DNA from: Armillaria gallica
Lineage: Eukaryota > Basidiomycota > Agaricomycetes > Agaricales > Physalacriaceae
DNA: 64,000 bases
Assembly (NCBI GenBank): GCA_037576215.1
Contig: JBANDB010000011.1
Location: forward strand, 2,170,001-2,234,000
Direction: 5' to 3'
In this document: piece by piece, positions 24,108-33,849 of the stretch
How the letters are laid out: every line of letters begins with the position of its first letter
How positions within the stretch are numbered: position 1 is the first letter of the stretch
Notes under the pieces: generated by a model
What the model was told of the DNA's origin: nothing
The model's input: only the letters and a program-made list of their open reading frames with translations
Database searches by the model: none
Position numbers and translations under genes: made by a program

Positions 24108-24711
24108 ATGCCAATGGCATCCTTTCCCTTCCAAACTGGAGCAGAGAAGAAGACCGTAACCTTTGATATGTCTCTCCTCTCTAGCCCTTCCAGAGGCATA
24201 AAACGATCAATTGAGGACGCCGACCTATACCTCGACGACCCGGTTGTAGAAAAGGGGAGACATCCTAAATGGATAACTGTGAGTGTCGACTGGCTATCTT
24301 CACGGGACCCTACACTGAGATATCTTCTCCAGGCCGACGGGCGAACATCAGATAGCATCACATACGACGTCAGCGCATTTACACCAACCTCGTTATGGGC
24401 TGCAAGAGGACAAACCGCTTGGGATTCGTATTCAATTTATAATGCACTTGAAGAAGAGGTAGCGAAAGCGGGGACGCCCGTCCGTCGAAGGTTAGCTATA
24501 GCCTTTGCTGTGCTGTGTTGCGGGTGACACGGGCTGATACAATTTGATGGCCGTAGCGACCGAACACGGCCTTTCATCTTCGACGACAAAAACTGGTCTC
24601 TATACTGAGATTAGCTGTACAATTTCTCGATTGATGGAAGGGAGTATCACACGAAGCGAATTGATCGAGAAACTTCAGCGAGTGGCGAGTCAGTTAAAGC
24701 AGTGGGTCTAA
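24108..24711 (+). CDS. Small protein of unknown family, paralog A (three exons)
   Basis: A TATAAAA box at 24032-24038 precedes the ATG at 24108. Exon 1 (24108-24278) carries VTFDMSLLSSPSRGIKRSIED and an acidic stretch. A 54-nt intron follows (GTGAGT to CAG, 24279-24332). Exon 2 starts at 24333 (DGRTSDSITYDVSAFTPTS). The last exon ends at the TAA at 24709 and encodes SRLMEGSITRSELIEKLQRV, likely helical. Conservation with the gene at 29449 in exon 1, the first intron position and the C-terminal segment shows the model is real. The exact 3' splice sites around 24491-24620 are unsettled. No known domain recognised; no signal peptide seen. Confidence 0.6.
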
Positions 24712-27403
24712 ACGTCGTTGGAGCAGGGGTTCTCAATTGTTTTCCATATTTTCTCTTGAACACTATGGACAGCTGTCGAAGATGCGTAAGCTAACGAGCT
24801 CAATAAGCAAACTTGCCTCCGTAGGGAAAATAACTAACGCTCACACTAAGAAATTGATTGCCACGTGCAGCACCTTGCCCATTTCAAAGACGGGAGTCAT
24901 ACAATAAAAAATAAGCGTGTGCGTCGTGGCGTGATACACAAAGGGCTTCCATCCAACGGCCAGGCAAACAACGTCCACGAAACACGACGAGCACAGCCTA
25001 ACGGCCGCATATAAAGTGCAGAACGAGCACAGCCAGTTCGATTGATATTAGAACTATCGCGGACAGTCCAGCGCTGGGCTATGACAGCAATACGACGAGT
25101 GAGAGAGGGCATTCGGGGCGGCCTCTGGAAACAGCACGGAACCTAGACAGGCTGTGGTTAGAAACGCTGAGTAGATTAACTTTGTAATAAGCGAAGAAGA
25201 TCCTAAGATGATATAACAGGAGCCGTCTTTCAGGGTTTGAAACAAGGAAGTCTGTTAACGGGGTGGAGGTTGGTGCACGGCTTCGACAACAGCTCGAGAG
25301 AGGATCGATCAACTGCGCAGAATACTCCCCGTAACCCTTGACATAGAATTGTCACCTCCCTTCTAAAGTATTCCACGAAGGAACAGTTCACGAGAGCTAT
25401 GGAGTCAGAGCAAGATAGAAGATTTCGAAAGCGCGAAATCTCACCTGGCGACGTAGCATCATGGAAGTGGGGAGTTCGGCTTGCTCCAAAGCTCCGAGTA
25501 GAACACATTGAAACCAGCCCCCAACCCGAAGTATGCTGTCCCGTCCATTCACCGCCTTTCTGTGGGTCGCAAAGCGCAGTCAGTGATGGACTACCATAGT
25601 CGGTATAGGAACGGCGCGGTCTTCCTCCTCCATATGGCAGCTGGGTTGTCAACAGGCACCAACACGCATTGGGGCCGGGGGCATTCACCATTATTTTCTG
25701 ACGCTTTCTTCACACCAATGAGCAATCCGAATGTCATGGAACGAGGACGGGCCGACAGGTCGGATGATCCGTAGCACCAAAGATGCGTGGCCCAGTTGTA
25801 TAGAGCTCTGGCTTCATAATTCACGGTGCCAATGACGAGATCGTTCCCCGCTTGCTATTGCGTAGCCGGCCTGGGTCGTCTTGGAGTTCTGGTCTATGTC
25901 TATTTTTTTCACTGAAGGTCTTCTCCGAATCTCCGTAGTCGAAATTTTCCAAGAAACATCATCGGAGCTGTTGAATCCAAACGAGACCTTCACAGTACGT
26001 TAGCGGTGTTTCAGGAAGTCGATAATTTGGGCCGCATCTCTGTTAATCTCTAATTCCACCACCCTTTAGATTTTCGGGATCAAACCTCCCAGCGACCGAT
26101 TCAAAAATCGGAGCCGAGCCTGAGTATTTCCGACGTCGATCAGGAGAAAAAGTCACCAGAAGACGATAATGACCATGAGGTGATGCGTAAGGGAGCACGA
26201 TCCGAGTCCAACGAGATAAATGCTGAAGGGAAGCTCAATGAACCGGCCAACTGCGGTCCTAACAGTCTAACCAAGTGTGGACTGTCCCTGTGTTGAGGAT
26301 TATGGTTTCACAGCCACTGGGCCAACGGCGTAGCCGTCTTTTGTTTTACATTATTTTGATTTCCGTATCGATCACTACCGCATCTTGGCTTTGTACCACC
26401 ACCTACTGCGTATTTATACCGGAATATACCTTCGTTCAAGCCACAACCACCACGTTCATTTCCCCTCCACATCTTCTGTGCCTGCCGACGTCTATTCCCA
26501 ACACCCTGAATTTAATGGCAGCATAGCCTGGGTACCAGTCGAAAAGAGGAGCTTCCGTGACCGTAAGGTGTCCTCAGGGCGTAGGCGTGATATACCGTTC
26601 AGGATAGCGATACCACAAAGAGTGCGCTCGAGTCGCGTTGTAGAGCTGACGCGCGGTCCTTCGATTCAATGAGCAGGTCTCGCGTTGTACTGCAGCTTTA
26701 TTGACACCCAGGAAATAAAAAAGGACAGAGCCATGGTTTCTAGAGAATGATGTCTGAGCTGATGCTAATAAGATCACTGCAATCTACCTCCGCCGAAAAT
26801 TGCATAATTCTGTCACTCTCGAGGTCTGTCAGCGAGGAGGCCTTGACGGGTTTCAAGAAGCCAGTATCGTAATGTTTCCTACGCCTCGTGCTTGAATCAT
26901 CGGAGCTTCCCTATTAGACCATGGTTCCTGCACTTGACCCTATCCTACCCTATCACATCATTTAAAATCAGTACAAGTGGCGGTGGTTGATTGGTTCTTC
27001 GAGGTGTTAGCGCAGTTGGTTACAGTCGAAACAGCTCTCGCCGCTTCCGGCCAAGAATTTGAATAATTACATAAATCCCACGTGGTACTGATGAATTTCG
27101 ATGAACTTTGGACAGCTTAGATCTCTCCCAATAACCCTGATGCTAGCGCCGATCTGATTTGCGTTTGTTACCCAAAACTCCATATGTGTAGAGCATGGAT
27201 TGGTCCACTGGGCATCTCGAAGGAACCCATAACAATTTGTTCCGTTATGTGACGCATGCTGCAACTGGAGTTCGGGGACTCGACCCCAGATACTCTGTGC
27301 TGTTCCTCTCAATTTTTATAATGGATATTGACCGGCAACTCGCGTATCATTAGAGTTTGGTGTTCGGAAAGAACTTTAGAACCTTATACTCATTTATGCG
27401 CGA
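24712..27403. other. Intergenic stretch with unresolved open frames
   Basis: The longest frame is 25230-25691 on the minus strand (153 codons) with no recognisable motif. At 26060-26297 a plus-strand exon-like frame rich in Glu/Asp/Lys follows an acceptor-like CCCTTTAG, and 26330-26520 could encode one hydrophobic helix. No complete gene model could be supported. Confidence 0.3.
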
Positions 27404-27823
27404 ATGCCGACACTGATAGACCTCCCCAGGCCCAACATGATCTCAGGCTCTATTCCATCGTTCTCAAATTCATCCGTGTATGGGCCGGTTCACTTGCTAA
27501 GGTGTTCTCGTCTAGGGGGCGCGGACCCTTTACCCCCATTACAGGGTGATTATGTCGTCTGGAACGTCCTTGACTATGATTGGGCTACCGTTCTTGTTCC
27601 CAGATGGTATCTCGACAGTGTGGTCCCGTTGCAATACCGACATTCTTTGATTGACGGCCAGCCTCCGTCGATGCTGTTCAGTTTAGCTCAGGGAAACTGT
27701 ACTCCGAACCCCGGCAGCTTCTTCGCCCAGTCAACGAGAATAAGATTGTACCTGTCTTGCCCCTCGGGAATCGAAGACTGTATACGATTCGAGGACCCTT
27801 TTTCGAGTCCATGGTATCCGTGA
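27404..27823 (+). CDS. Uncharacterised 139-residue open frame
   Basis: ATG-initiated frame ending 170 bp before the cysteine-cluster gene. It has aromatic-rich stretches (DYVVWNVLDYDWATV) and four cysteines, with no recognised domain. It may be a single exon of a longer gene, since GT-like donors lie just beyond its stop. Low confidence that it is expressed as drawn. Confidence 0.3.
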   Translation: MPTLIDLPRPNMISGSIPSFSNSSVYGPVHLLRCSRLGGADPLPPLQGDYVVWNVLDYDWATVLVPRWYLDSVVPLQYRHSLIDGQPPSMLFSLAQGNCTPNPGSFFAQSTRIRLYLSCPSGIEDCIRFEDPFSSPWYP

Positions 27824-27995
27824 GAAATATTTCATTATATTTCTTCTAACAGAACTAATACCGTCATAGTGAGTTCACTCTTATCTGGGTCAACTTTTCT
27901 GTCCCTCAAGCGCCCACCGTCATGCCTTCAGACTCTGATATGCGCGCTGCTGTAAAGGGATTTTCAACCCAGTTGCGAGCTAGAATCCTTCAAGC

Positions 27996-28818
27996 ATGGA
28001 TGACAAGACGACGGACGACGAATACGCGTACTGTCGAACGAGGGGTCGCTCGGTACGATCACTTTCCCGTCCTCGTACCGCCAGTACTGATAACATCAAG
28101 ACGCCTTGCTCACAATGCCTGTCCATGGAGAGCGTCTGCGTTGCCTACAATATCGGTTGCTCTAACTGCAGTGTTAGTAAAGTCGTTTGCAGCCGTTTTC
28201 TTGATGAAAAATACCATTGCATTCAACGATTCATCGCGATGGACATCGCATCGATTCCTGCTTTAGTTCAGGCATGCCTGGACCTACAACGTCAGACCTT
28301 GACGCCAGTAGCGATGAGGGAGCGAATCAAGTTCTCGGTATATCATATCCTGTTCTGCTGTATTCGTGACTGACTCCTTCCACGCCCTGCATTGCAGGAA
28401 TATACCAATCACCTATACGGATACGCATATGCACCCGCAGAAACGACTCCATACCCGGATTCAACGAGTCTTTTCCGTCGCATCTTCCTGGCGAAGATGC
28501 ACTCACGGAGATAGGATCCGACATCAACAGGACGGCTTCTTCATTGTATCAGGAAAACGAAGATTTGCGCAGAGAGAATGAGCGACTCCGCGAAAGGTTT
28601 CGTCTTGAAGTGGAGCCTAAAGGTACGTGACTCTTTGATCTATTAAGTTTTGGTGAATGAATTCTGCTATAGAATCACAGTCAAAGAATACGAATGGTAC
28701 GGTCTTTGTCTCGCTAACGCCGTGCTCAAGGCACTCCTTTGCGGAGCTGTGCAAGCAGTGGGTTCATACAACCAGCTGCTTGCCACCTCGCCTTGCTCGA
28801 AAGAAATTTGCCTCGTGA
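27996..28818 (+). CDS. Cysteine-cluster protein with C-terminal coiled coil
   Basis: Exon 1 (27996-28337) opens with MDDKTTDDEYAY and holds TPCSQC, then C, C-x2-C and KVVCSRFLDEKYHC, a compact run of eight cysteines. A 60-nt intron (GTATAT to TTGCAG) leads to exon 2 (28398-28622), which ends in LYQENEDLRRENERLRERF, a heptad-like coiled coil. To keep frame, exon 2 needs a further 47-nt intron near 28468-28514 or carries a frameshift. Exon 3 (28673-28818) ends at TGA. The same cysteine spacing recurs at 48553-48897. Such clusters resemble zinc-binding DNA-binding modules, so a regulator is plausible but unproven. Confidence 0.55.
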
Positions 28819-29448
28819 TAGAGGTACCTACCATCAGGTTGGAGCGGGCATGTGTGTAGCGGTCATACATGGGAAATTGTATCTGATATCTGGAATGTCG
28901 AAAAGTATTTTCCCTACATCAACATCACGAAATCGTCCGATAATTGTAAGCTATGATGGCCTCGTTGGCTCAAGTTGGATTGATTGAGGTACGCAATGTA
29001 TTCAAATATAGCAGTTCCGCTCCCCGTCTTAAGGTAAGTATATCTCAATCTGGGGAAACCGTCCCAAAGAACCAACCGTTGGTGAACGTTGAACCTATGC
29101 ACCTTTGATGGGTAGGTTAAGGCATCGTGTATGTGGGCCGCTACTAGAACGTCATGCTCAGGAAAGGTCCCCTTGCACCGATTCTTAGGTTATGGTCAAC
29201 AAATACTCAACGTAAGTCATACAGGCCCACCTCTATTCTCAACGATCAGGAAACAATGCCAAACGACTGCTTCTCTCAGATCTTCCGATCCAGTCAAAGG
29301 CCGAAGTGGTCACTGGTAAAAGCCGGCGGGGTTTTATCCAGGCAGTTAAAAAAAAGCTGATTATAGGTTCTCACTATGATTGGATCTGTCAGGACTTTCG
29401 CAGCGACCACTTATCACCCAAAAGCCCGTCTCTTTTCACCGCGCCTGC
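28819..29448. other. Intergenic stretch
   Basis: Only short open frames; no supported gene or RNA. Confidence 0.4.
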
Positions 29449-30030
29449 ATGCTAATGGCGTCGTCGTCCCAAAAGAAGACTAAAGAAGAGAGGAAGATCG
29501 TGACGTTCGACGCACCTGCTCCCGCTAGCCCTCCGCCCAGAGGCGTAAAGCGGTCTATCGAGGAGGTTGACGCGTGTCTCGACGACGACGGCGAGAGACG
29601 CGGGCATCCTGTGTGGACAGCTGTGGGCTTGGATTCTCCTCACATAAATGGCGGTATACTGACATAGCTCGCTTAGACCGACAGGCTCTCCTCGGCTATA
29701 ACATGCGATGTAAACACATTCACTCCGACGGCCTTGGGGCCTCGCCTTGGGGATCCCGTACAGTTTATGATGAATCGACCGAAAACACGATGGCTGCTGA
29801 CGTCCCAGTCGAAGGTTGGTCGGAGGCTCCGATAGTGTGGATACTCTCTTACCTTCAATACTTTAGCCATGGGACGGGGATTTGCCGTTGCCTCGAGCCA
29901 GACGACAGCCTCTGGACTCTACGTGGAAATCACCCGTGTCGTTTCTCGGTTGATAGATGGGAGCATCACTCGAAATGATTTGATTGAGGGGCTGCAGAGA
30001 GTGGCGAGTCAGTTGAGGCACTGTGGTTGA
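29449..30030 (+). pseudogene. Paralog B of the 24108 gene, probably frameshifted
   Basis: Exon 1 from the ATG at 29449 matches paralog A (KIVTFDAPAP, RGVKRSIEEVDACLDD). The first intron sits at the same place (GTGGGC to CTTAG, ending 29676). Exon 2 (29677-29814) begins in the homologous frame (AITCDVNTFTPT), but the rest of exon 2 and exon 3 continue in another frame, the one that gives SRLIDGSITRNDLIEGLQRV before the TGA at 30028. An indel in mid exon 2 around 29740-29755 is the simplest explanation. If an unusual splice rescues the frame, the gene could still be active. Confidence 0.55.
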
Positions 30031-31282
30031 GCGTTGAACGCGGAGTTACGCCATTCGAGTTTTCTAACATGAGAAGGCCAATCTAAAGGACTATTGGTGT
30101 TCAAGTTATTAGCTTCCTTTCGTCTTCTCCAATAAAATTTCTCGGTCACGGTAAAAGATTAGGAAGCTAACGAAGAATGACGTATAAATATCAAGCTGTC
30201 TTAGAGAGAAGCAAAACACTTATGCCAAAAAGATTGATTATCATGCGCGGCACCTGATAGAGTCACCTAGATAAAGTAGGTATACGGCGCGATGTGATTG
30301 AATAGAACAAAAGGATTCCATCAAACTGCCACGATACGTCTACGTAACAGCAAAAACACTGGCAACATTTAACAGGACGCCCAAGAATGGACAACGTGAT
30401 TAGAGCTGACACCCCAGACGACCAAGTAAAAAAAGCCAACAGCCACGGCGACGACAAGACCGAATGACCGCCAATGATATACAAGACACCGGGGAAATTT
30501 CATCGCAGAAAACGGGATGGATACGAAGGCCTTGGGAGTTATGGATAGTTGCGGTGCCTAGTGAGCGGAAAGACTCAACATCCACCCACCGACGCGTCTT
30601 TGAGCCCAGGTGATCGAATGAGGCTGTTGATTGAAGCGAGGAATTGCGGGGCGGAGACTTCACGGTCACGAATTAGCTCTCACGGAACAAAGCGACGGAA
30701 CAAAATGACCTTGCGGAGTGTAACGCCAGATTTACAACCGTCTCCCAATCTTCGCGGACGGTAGCAAAGGTATGATTCTTGGAAGCCGGTAAAGGGGGGC
30801 GAGACCAAACGGACTTGTAAGGTTCCCTGGCGACGAGGATACCATGGAAACATGAGTCCGAGTTGTGGTCCGGTAATATCTGTGGTAAGATGAGCAGAAA
30901 ACAGTTCTCGGTTCCAGGCACTGAGGTCTGTTCCTTCGCAGCCAAGTTTCCCCAGATCATAGAATCACAGATAACAGCAGATAACCAACAAGAAATGAGA
31001 TTATGTGCTTGCCGGGAATTGGGCATAATCCTGCACATCGCTTGTATAAGGCATGAGATTGAAAAAGAACTAGATGCCAGGAAGTTAGAACGATGCAGTT
31101 ATATGGAGAGCGAGTCGCTCCTACAACCAAGAAAAGGCCTCTTGTGGATGTCGATTCTATTTCACTAGCAATGGTTCCAACGTTGGATGAGTGTACTGGT
31201 GGAAGGCCGCTTAAAGCGATCAATCTGGTGTCCCAAGTGTACAGCCAGACGTTGATACTGATTACAAATCATAGTGATTTAG
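30031..31282. other. Intergenic stretch with possible decayed minus-strand exons
   Basis: On the minus strand, 30740-30850 (WSRPPLPASKNHTFATVRED) and 30565-30660 (LIRDREVSAPQFLASINSL) look protein-like, but a 2-nt frame difference separates them. This could be a pseudogene. No start or complete exon set found. Confidence 0.25.
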
Positions 31283-31320
31283 GCCTCCTTGGCTCAGTTG
31301 GCTAGAGCGCGAGTCTCATA
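31283..31320 (+). pseudogene. 5' half of a tRNA-Met-like gene
   Basis: GCCTCCTTGGCTCAGTTGG, then CTAGAGCGCGAGTCTCATA: acceptor strand, a complete D arm with A-box, and the anticodon loop start CTCATA. The sequence then departs from any tRNA. A matching 3' half lies at 32834-32867. Confidence 0.5.
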
Positions 31321-31565
31321 TTATTATATGCGGATGGGAAGCGAGCTGTGCTTGTACGAGGCTGGATTTGTATGGCGTCTCAAGCCTTGGGATATTCTCA
31401 TATTCCCGTCTGGTCGGATTACACACTTTAATCTCCATTTTGCTGGGCTGCGTGGATCGCTAGTGTTGCATTCTGACAAGAGAGGAGACGCGTGGGCTCA
31501 ACGGGAAGAGTTGGGGTATAATGGATGGTCGCATGCTGTATCTAGGTAGTAATTTATTTAGAGCT

Positions 31566-31634
31566 TGCACAGAGTCTGTGCATGCAATGGATGGTAGTGA
31601 GACTCTCAAGATGTCTGCACAGAGTCTGTGCATG
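31566..31634. repeat. Pair of 19-nt palindromic direct repeats
   Basis: TGCACAGAGTCTGTGCATG occurs at 31566-31584 and 31616-31634. Each contains 8-bp inverted arms (TGCACAGA / TCTGTGCA). The second copy ends one base before the tRNA-Met gene. A role in tRNA transcription or a footprint of insertion is possible. Confidence 0.7.
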
Positions 31635-31635
31635 T

Positions 31636-31709
31636 GCTTCTGTGGCTCAGTTGGTTAGAGCACCAGTCTCATAATCTGGGGATCGCCAGTTCGACTCTGG
31701 CCAGGAGCA
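31636..31709 (+). tRNA. tRNA-Met (CAU), elongator type
   Basis: 74 nt. Acceptor stem GCTTCTG pairs with CAGGAGC, with A as discriminator base. The D arm holds TGGCTCAGTTGG (A-box), the anticodon loop reads CTCATAA, and the T arm contains AGTTCGACT (B-box). There is no intron. All stems pair with only G-U wobbles. Confidence 0.9.
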
Positions 31710-31756
31710 GTGTAATGTTTTCCTCGCAAGCTCGGTAAGTTTGTTGGTACCCTTTG

Positions 31757-32780
31757 TAGCCGGCTCTAGGGTTGCGCACGAAACCTCCAAGGGGGGTAAC
31801 TTACCGTTTGTTACCGACCCTTCCCCGAAGGGGGTGTTTTGATACGGTAATTTACCGTTACTTACCTATCACGTGCGAAATCACATGACGGACACGCGGC
31901 AGGTGTAAATTATTTTTTCAGGACGTCCGTGTTCGTGTTTTAGGACTTTTTCTGTGTCGGGGATGCTGTAAGTCGTCATAACATATCGCATATTCACTCC
32001 TGCACCACGTATGCGGAATATACATGTAATTGCATCGAATTTTTATGCTTATCAGGCAGTCACATGATGTGTAAGTTACCTCGACGGAAAACCTAGCCTG
32101 ATACCCGGGGCGGGGGTCCATAGAGGAACCCCCCAATCTCACGATCTTTCGAACTCCGAAAGGATGCCGAAGATAAGCCGGCACGTGCTCGTATTCTCAC
32201 GCGCCGTGCGACGCGTCTTTGAAGCATCTTTTCATTTACAGCTGTGTTCCACTTGTTTGAGGCACTTCATGAAGGTTTTTATTGCGCTATTTGGCTGCTG
32301 TGTGTAGCCTAGAAGAATAGAAACACTGCCAGATAAGTCATTCCTATTGTCATTTCCCTTGAGCTGTATGGAGAAATTAAAAGAATCTTGTTTTAATAAA
32401 AGACCTCTGATACCATCCACTCCATCGTTATTTTCCATGGTCTTCAATACCCTACGCTTGATTGGGTGTAGCAGTTCGAAGTCCTCAGTCCTGAAATTCA
32501 GTGATGTGTCATCACTTATTAGTGAGCCGAACAGCCGGATCACGTCTGAGTTTGAAATATGTTGAGATTTGGGGGTTCCTCTATGGACCCCCGCCCCGGG
32601 TACCAGGCTTTATATACAGATACGAGTTCCGCGAGTATATAATAAAGCCGGACTTGCCAGGCTACGGAAAACCCCTCCAGCGAGGGGAGGTAACTTACCA
32701 GTAACTTACCGGTAACTTACCGGTAATAAACCCAAGTGTAACGAAACCTAGGTTTCGTGCGCTACCCTAGCCGGCTCCAG
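31757..32780. mobile_element. Foldback/MITE-like element with inverted ends
   Basis: The left end (31757 onward: AGCCGGCTCTAGGG, then TTGCGCACGAAACC) and the right end (near 32748-32780, read in reverse) are inverted copies over about 28 bp with a 2-nt gap and one mismatch. Both ends are followed by repeated GGTAACTTACC-like units. A second inverted pair of about 48 bp lies further in (32094-32142 and 32563-32610; core ACCCGGGGCGGGGG). The roughly 420-bp loop holds an open frame. No transposase is encoded, so it would be non-autonomous. Exact termini and a target duplication could not be fixed. Confidence 0.6.
32232..32543 (-). CDS. Open frame inside the foldback element
   Basis: 103 codons open on the minus strand, reading into the inverted arm upstream. 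There is no ATG at its upstream end; the first internal Met lies about 35 residues in (MENNDGVDGIRG). The composition is protein-like, with a charged N-terminal part (RTEDFELLHPIKRR) and few rare features. It may be a captured host exon or the remnant of a transposon gene. No domain recognised. Confidence 0.35.
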   Translation of the reverse strand: MIRLFGSLISDDTSLNFRTEDFELLHPIKRRVLKTMENNDGVDGIRGLLLKQDSFNFSIQLKGNDNRNDLSGSVSILLGYTQQPNSAIKTFMKCLKQVEHSCK

Positions 32781-32833
32781 AGCTCGCCAATGCTCGCAGG
32801 TGCGCTCGCAGCTCGCGCACTCCCCAACTTAAG

Positions 32834-32867
32834 CTAGAGGTCGCAAGTTCGAGCCTTGCAGGGGGTA
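32834..32867 (+). pseudogene. 3' half of a tRNA-Met-like gene
   Basis: CTAGAGGTCGCAAGTTCGAG, then CCTTGCAGGGGGTA: a perfect 5-bp T stem (GCAAG/CTTGC), the B-box GTTCGAGCC, and an acceptor strand AGGGGGT. That strand can pair with GCCTCCT of the 5' half at 31283 using two G-U wobbles. Confidence 0.45.
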
Positions 32868-33236
32868 GTTTGTTTTGTTCTGTTTGGCTGGGTATTTGTA
32901 TATTAATTAATATTAATATTATTTTATATATATTTCATTTATAGATTTACTACTATTATTGATTCTTTTTCTTATCATCTATATATAAAAATATTAAACT
33001 CTTCCGTTTTTGGGTTATTTCCACGGCGTTTGCCTAATTTACGTCGGGGTTCCGGGCCGAGAATTTCTTCCGTTTAGAACATGATCCGTTCGTTCATATA
33101 TTTACCTGGTCCATTAATATTATAGCACTCGCTCCTCTGATATGTTGGGCAAAATTACCTCACTTGGGCTCAGAGCACTACAACCTTCGTCGCATTTACA
33201 TAGGGTTCATTGAAAAGATAATGTACACATCACTGA
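32868..33236. other. AT-rich intergenic stretch
   Basis: Strongly AT-rich (TTAATTAATATTAAT-like runs) at 32895-33000, then ordinary sequence. It separates the foldback region from the downstream ends of two genes. No gene seen. Confidence 0.5.
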
Positions 33237-33783
33237 CTAACAGATCATCTCGCAGGGGCAGCCTGAAACAATTTCGTCACGAACAAAGCGGATAAAAAGA
33301 AGAATCGACTCACAGAGGATGTCCCCGACACAGTCGCAGCATCCCTAAGTACGCGAGGAATCAATACGTCGAAGGGTGCGGTGAGTACTTGAACAACTTA
33401 CTTCACAACATTCTACAAAGGAGTACGAGGTAAGTCAATGTTGATTGCGGCGGAGCTATGAAGGTCTTACCGAAACAAAGGAAGCAACCGATGAGTCCGA
33501 GGAAGCAGTCCTGCGTTGAGCACGAGGTGAGCAACGTTGAATGGATGAATGCTGGTAAGCGGACGGACCTTTCCTGCACCTCCTCCACGTAGACGCATAG
33601 CCTGTCTCTTGTGCTCGCACTCATGAGTCTGAGTCTGGGTCTGTGCTGGGGGGTTGGTGATGTCTGGGAAAAGAGCTAGGTATGCAAGACACAAGAAGAC
33701 AGAGAGTGCATACTCATTCCACCTGCAGCTTGTGGCTGGGAGTCGGTGGGAGCCTTGGCGTTTGCAGTGGGTGGGGCGTTCAT
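33237..33783 (-). CDS. 81-residue cysteine-rich small protein, six exons
   Basis: Exons on the minus strand: 33783-33723, 33645-33569, 33510-33471, 33412-33402 (only 11 nt), 33344-33314 and 33262-33237. All five introns are GT-AG and every junction keeps frame, giving 81 residues ending at TAG. Layout: a Gln/Thr/Ala-rich N-terminus, a basic HKRQAMRLRGGGAGK, a hydrophobic DCFLGLIGCFLCF, then a cysteine-packed tail (ECCEGCCDC, CCPCEMIC). The hydrophobic run plus cysteine tail suggests membrane association, possibly by lipidation or metal binding. From memory, similar RLRGGG-plus-Cys-tail proteins occur in mushrooms; a search should confirm this. Confidence 0.8.
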
Positions 33784-33830
33784 GGTGCTGATGGACGAGT
33801 GAGGGAAAAACGGGGCGGAAGGAGGTGGCT

Positions 33831-33838
33831 TTATATAT
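33831..33838 (-). promoter_or_regulatory. TATA box of the 81-residue gene
   Basis: TATATATAA on the minus strand lies about 50 nt upstream of the ATG at 33783, within a GC-rich context. This spacing is short but usual for compact fungal promoters. Confidence 0.6.
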
Positions 33839-33849
33839 AGCGAGCCTTC

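Noticed and set aside
25230..25691. 153-codon minus-strand frame
   Set aside because: No motif, no splice partners and an overlapping plus-strand frame; could be real but cannot be supported.
31283..32867. A tRNA with a 1.5-kb intron
   Set aside because: Nuclear tRNA introns are far shorter and the gap contains an independent tRNA and a foldback element; insertion or coincidence is likelier.
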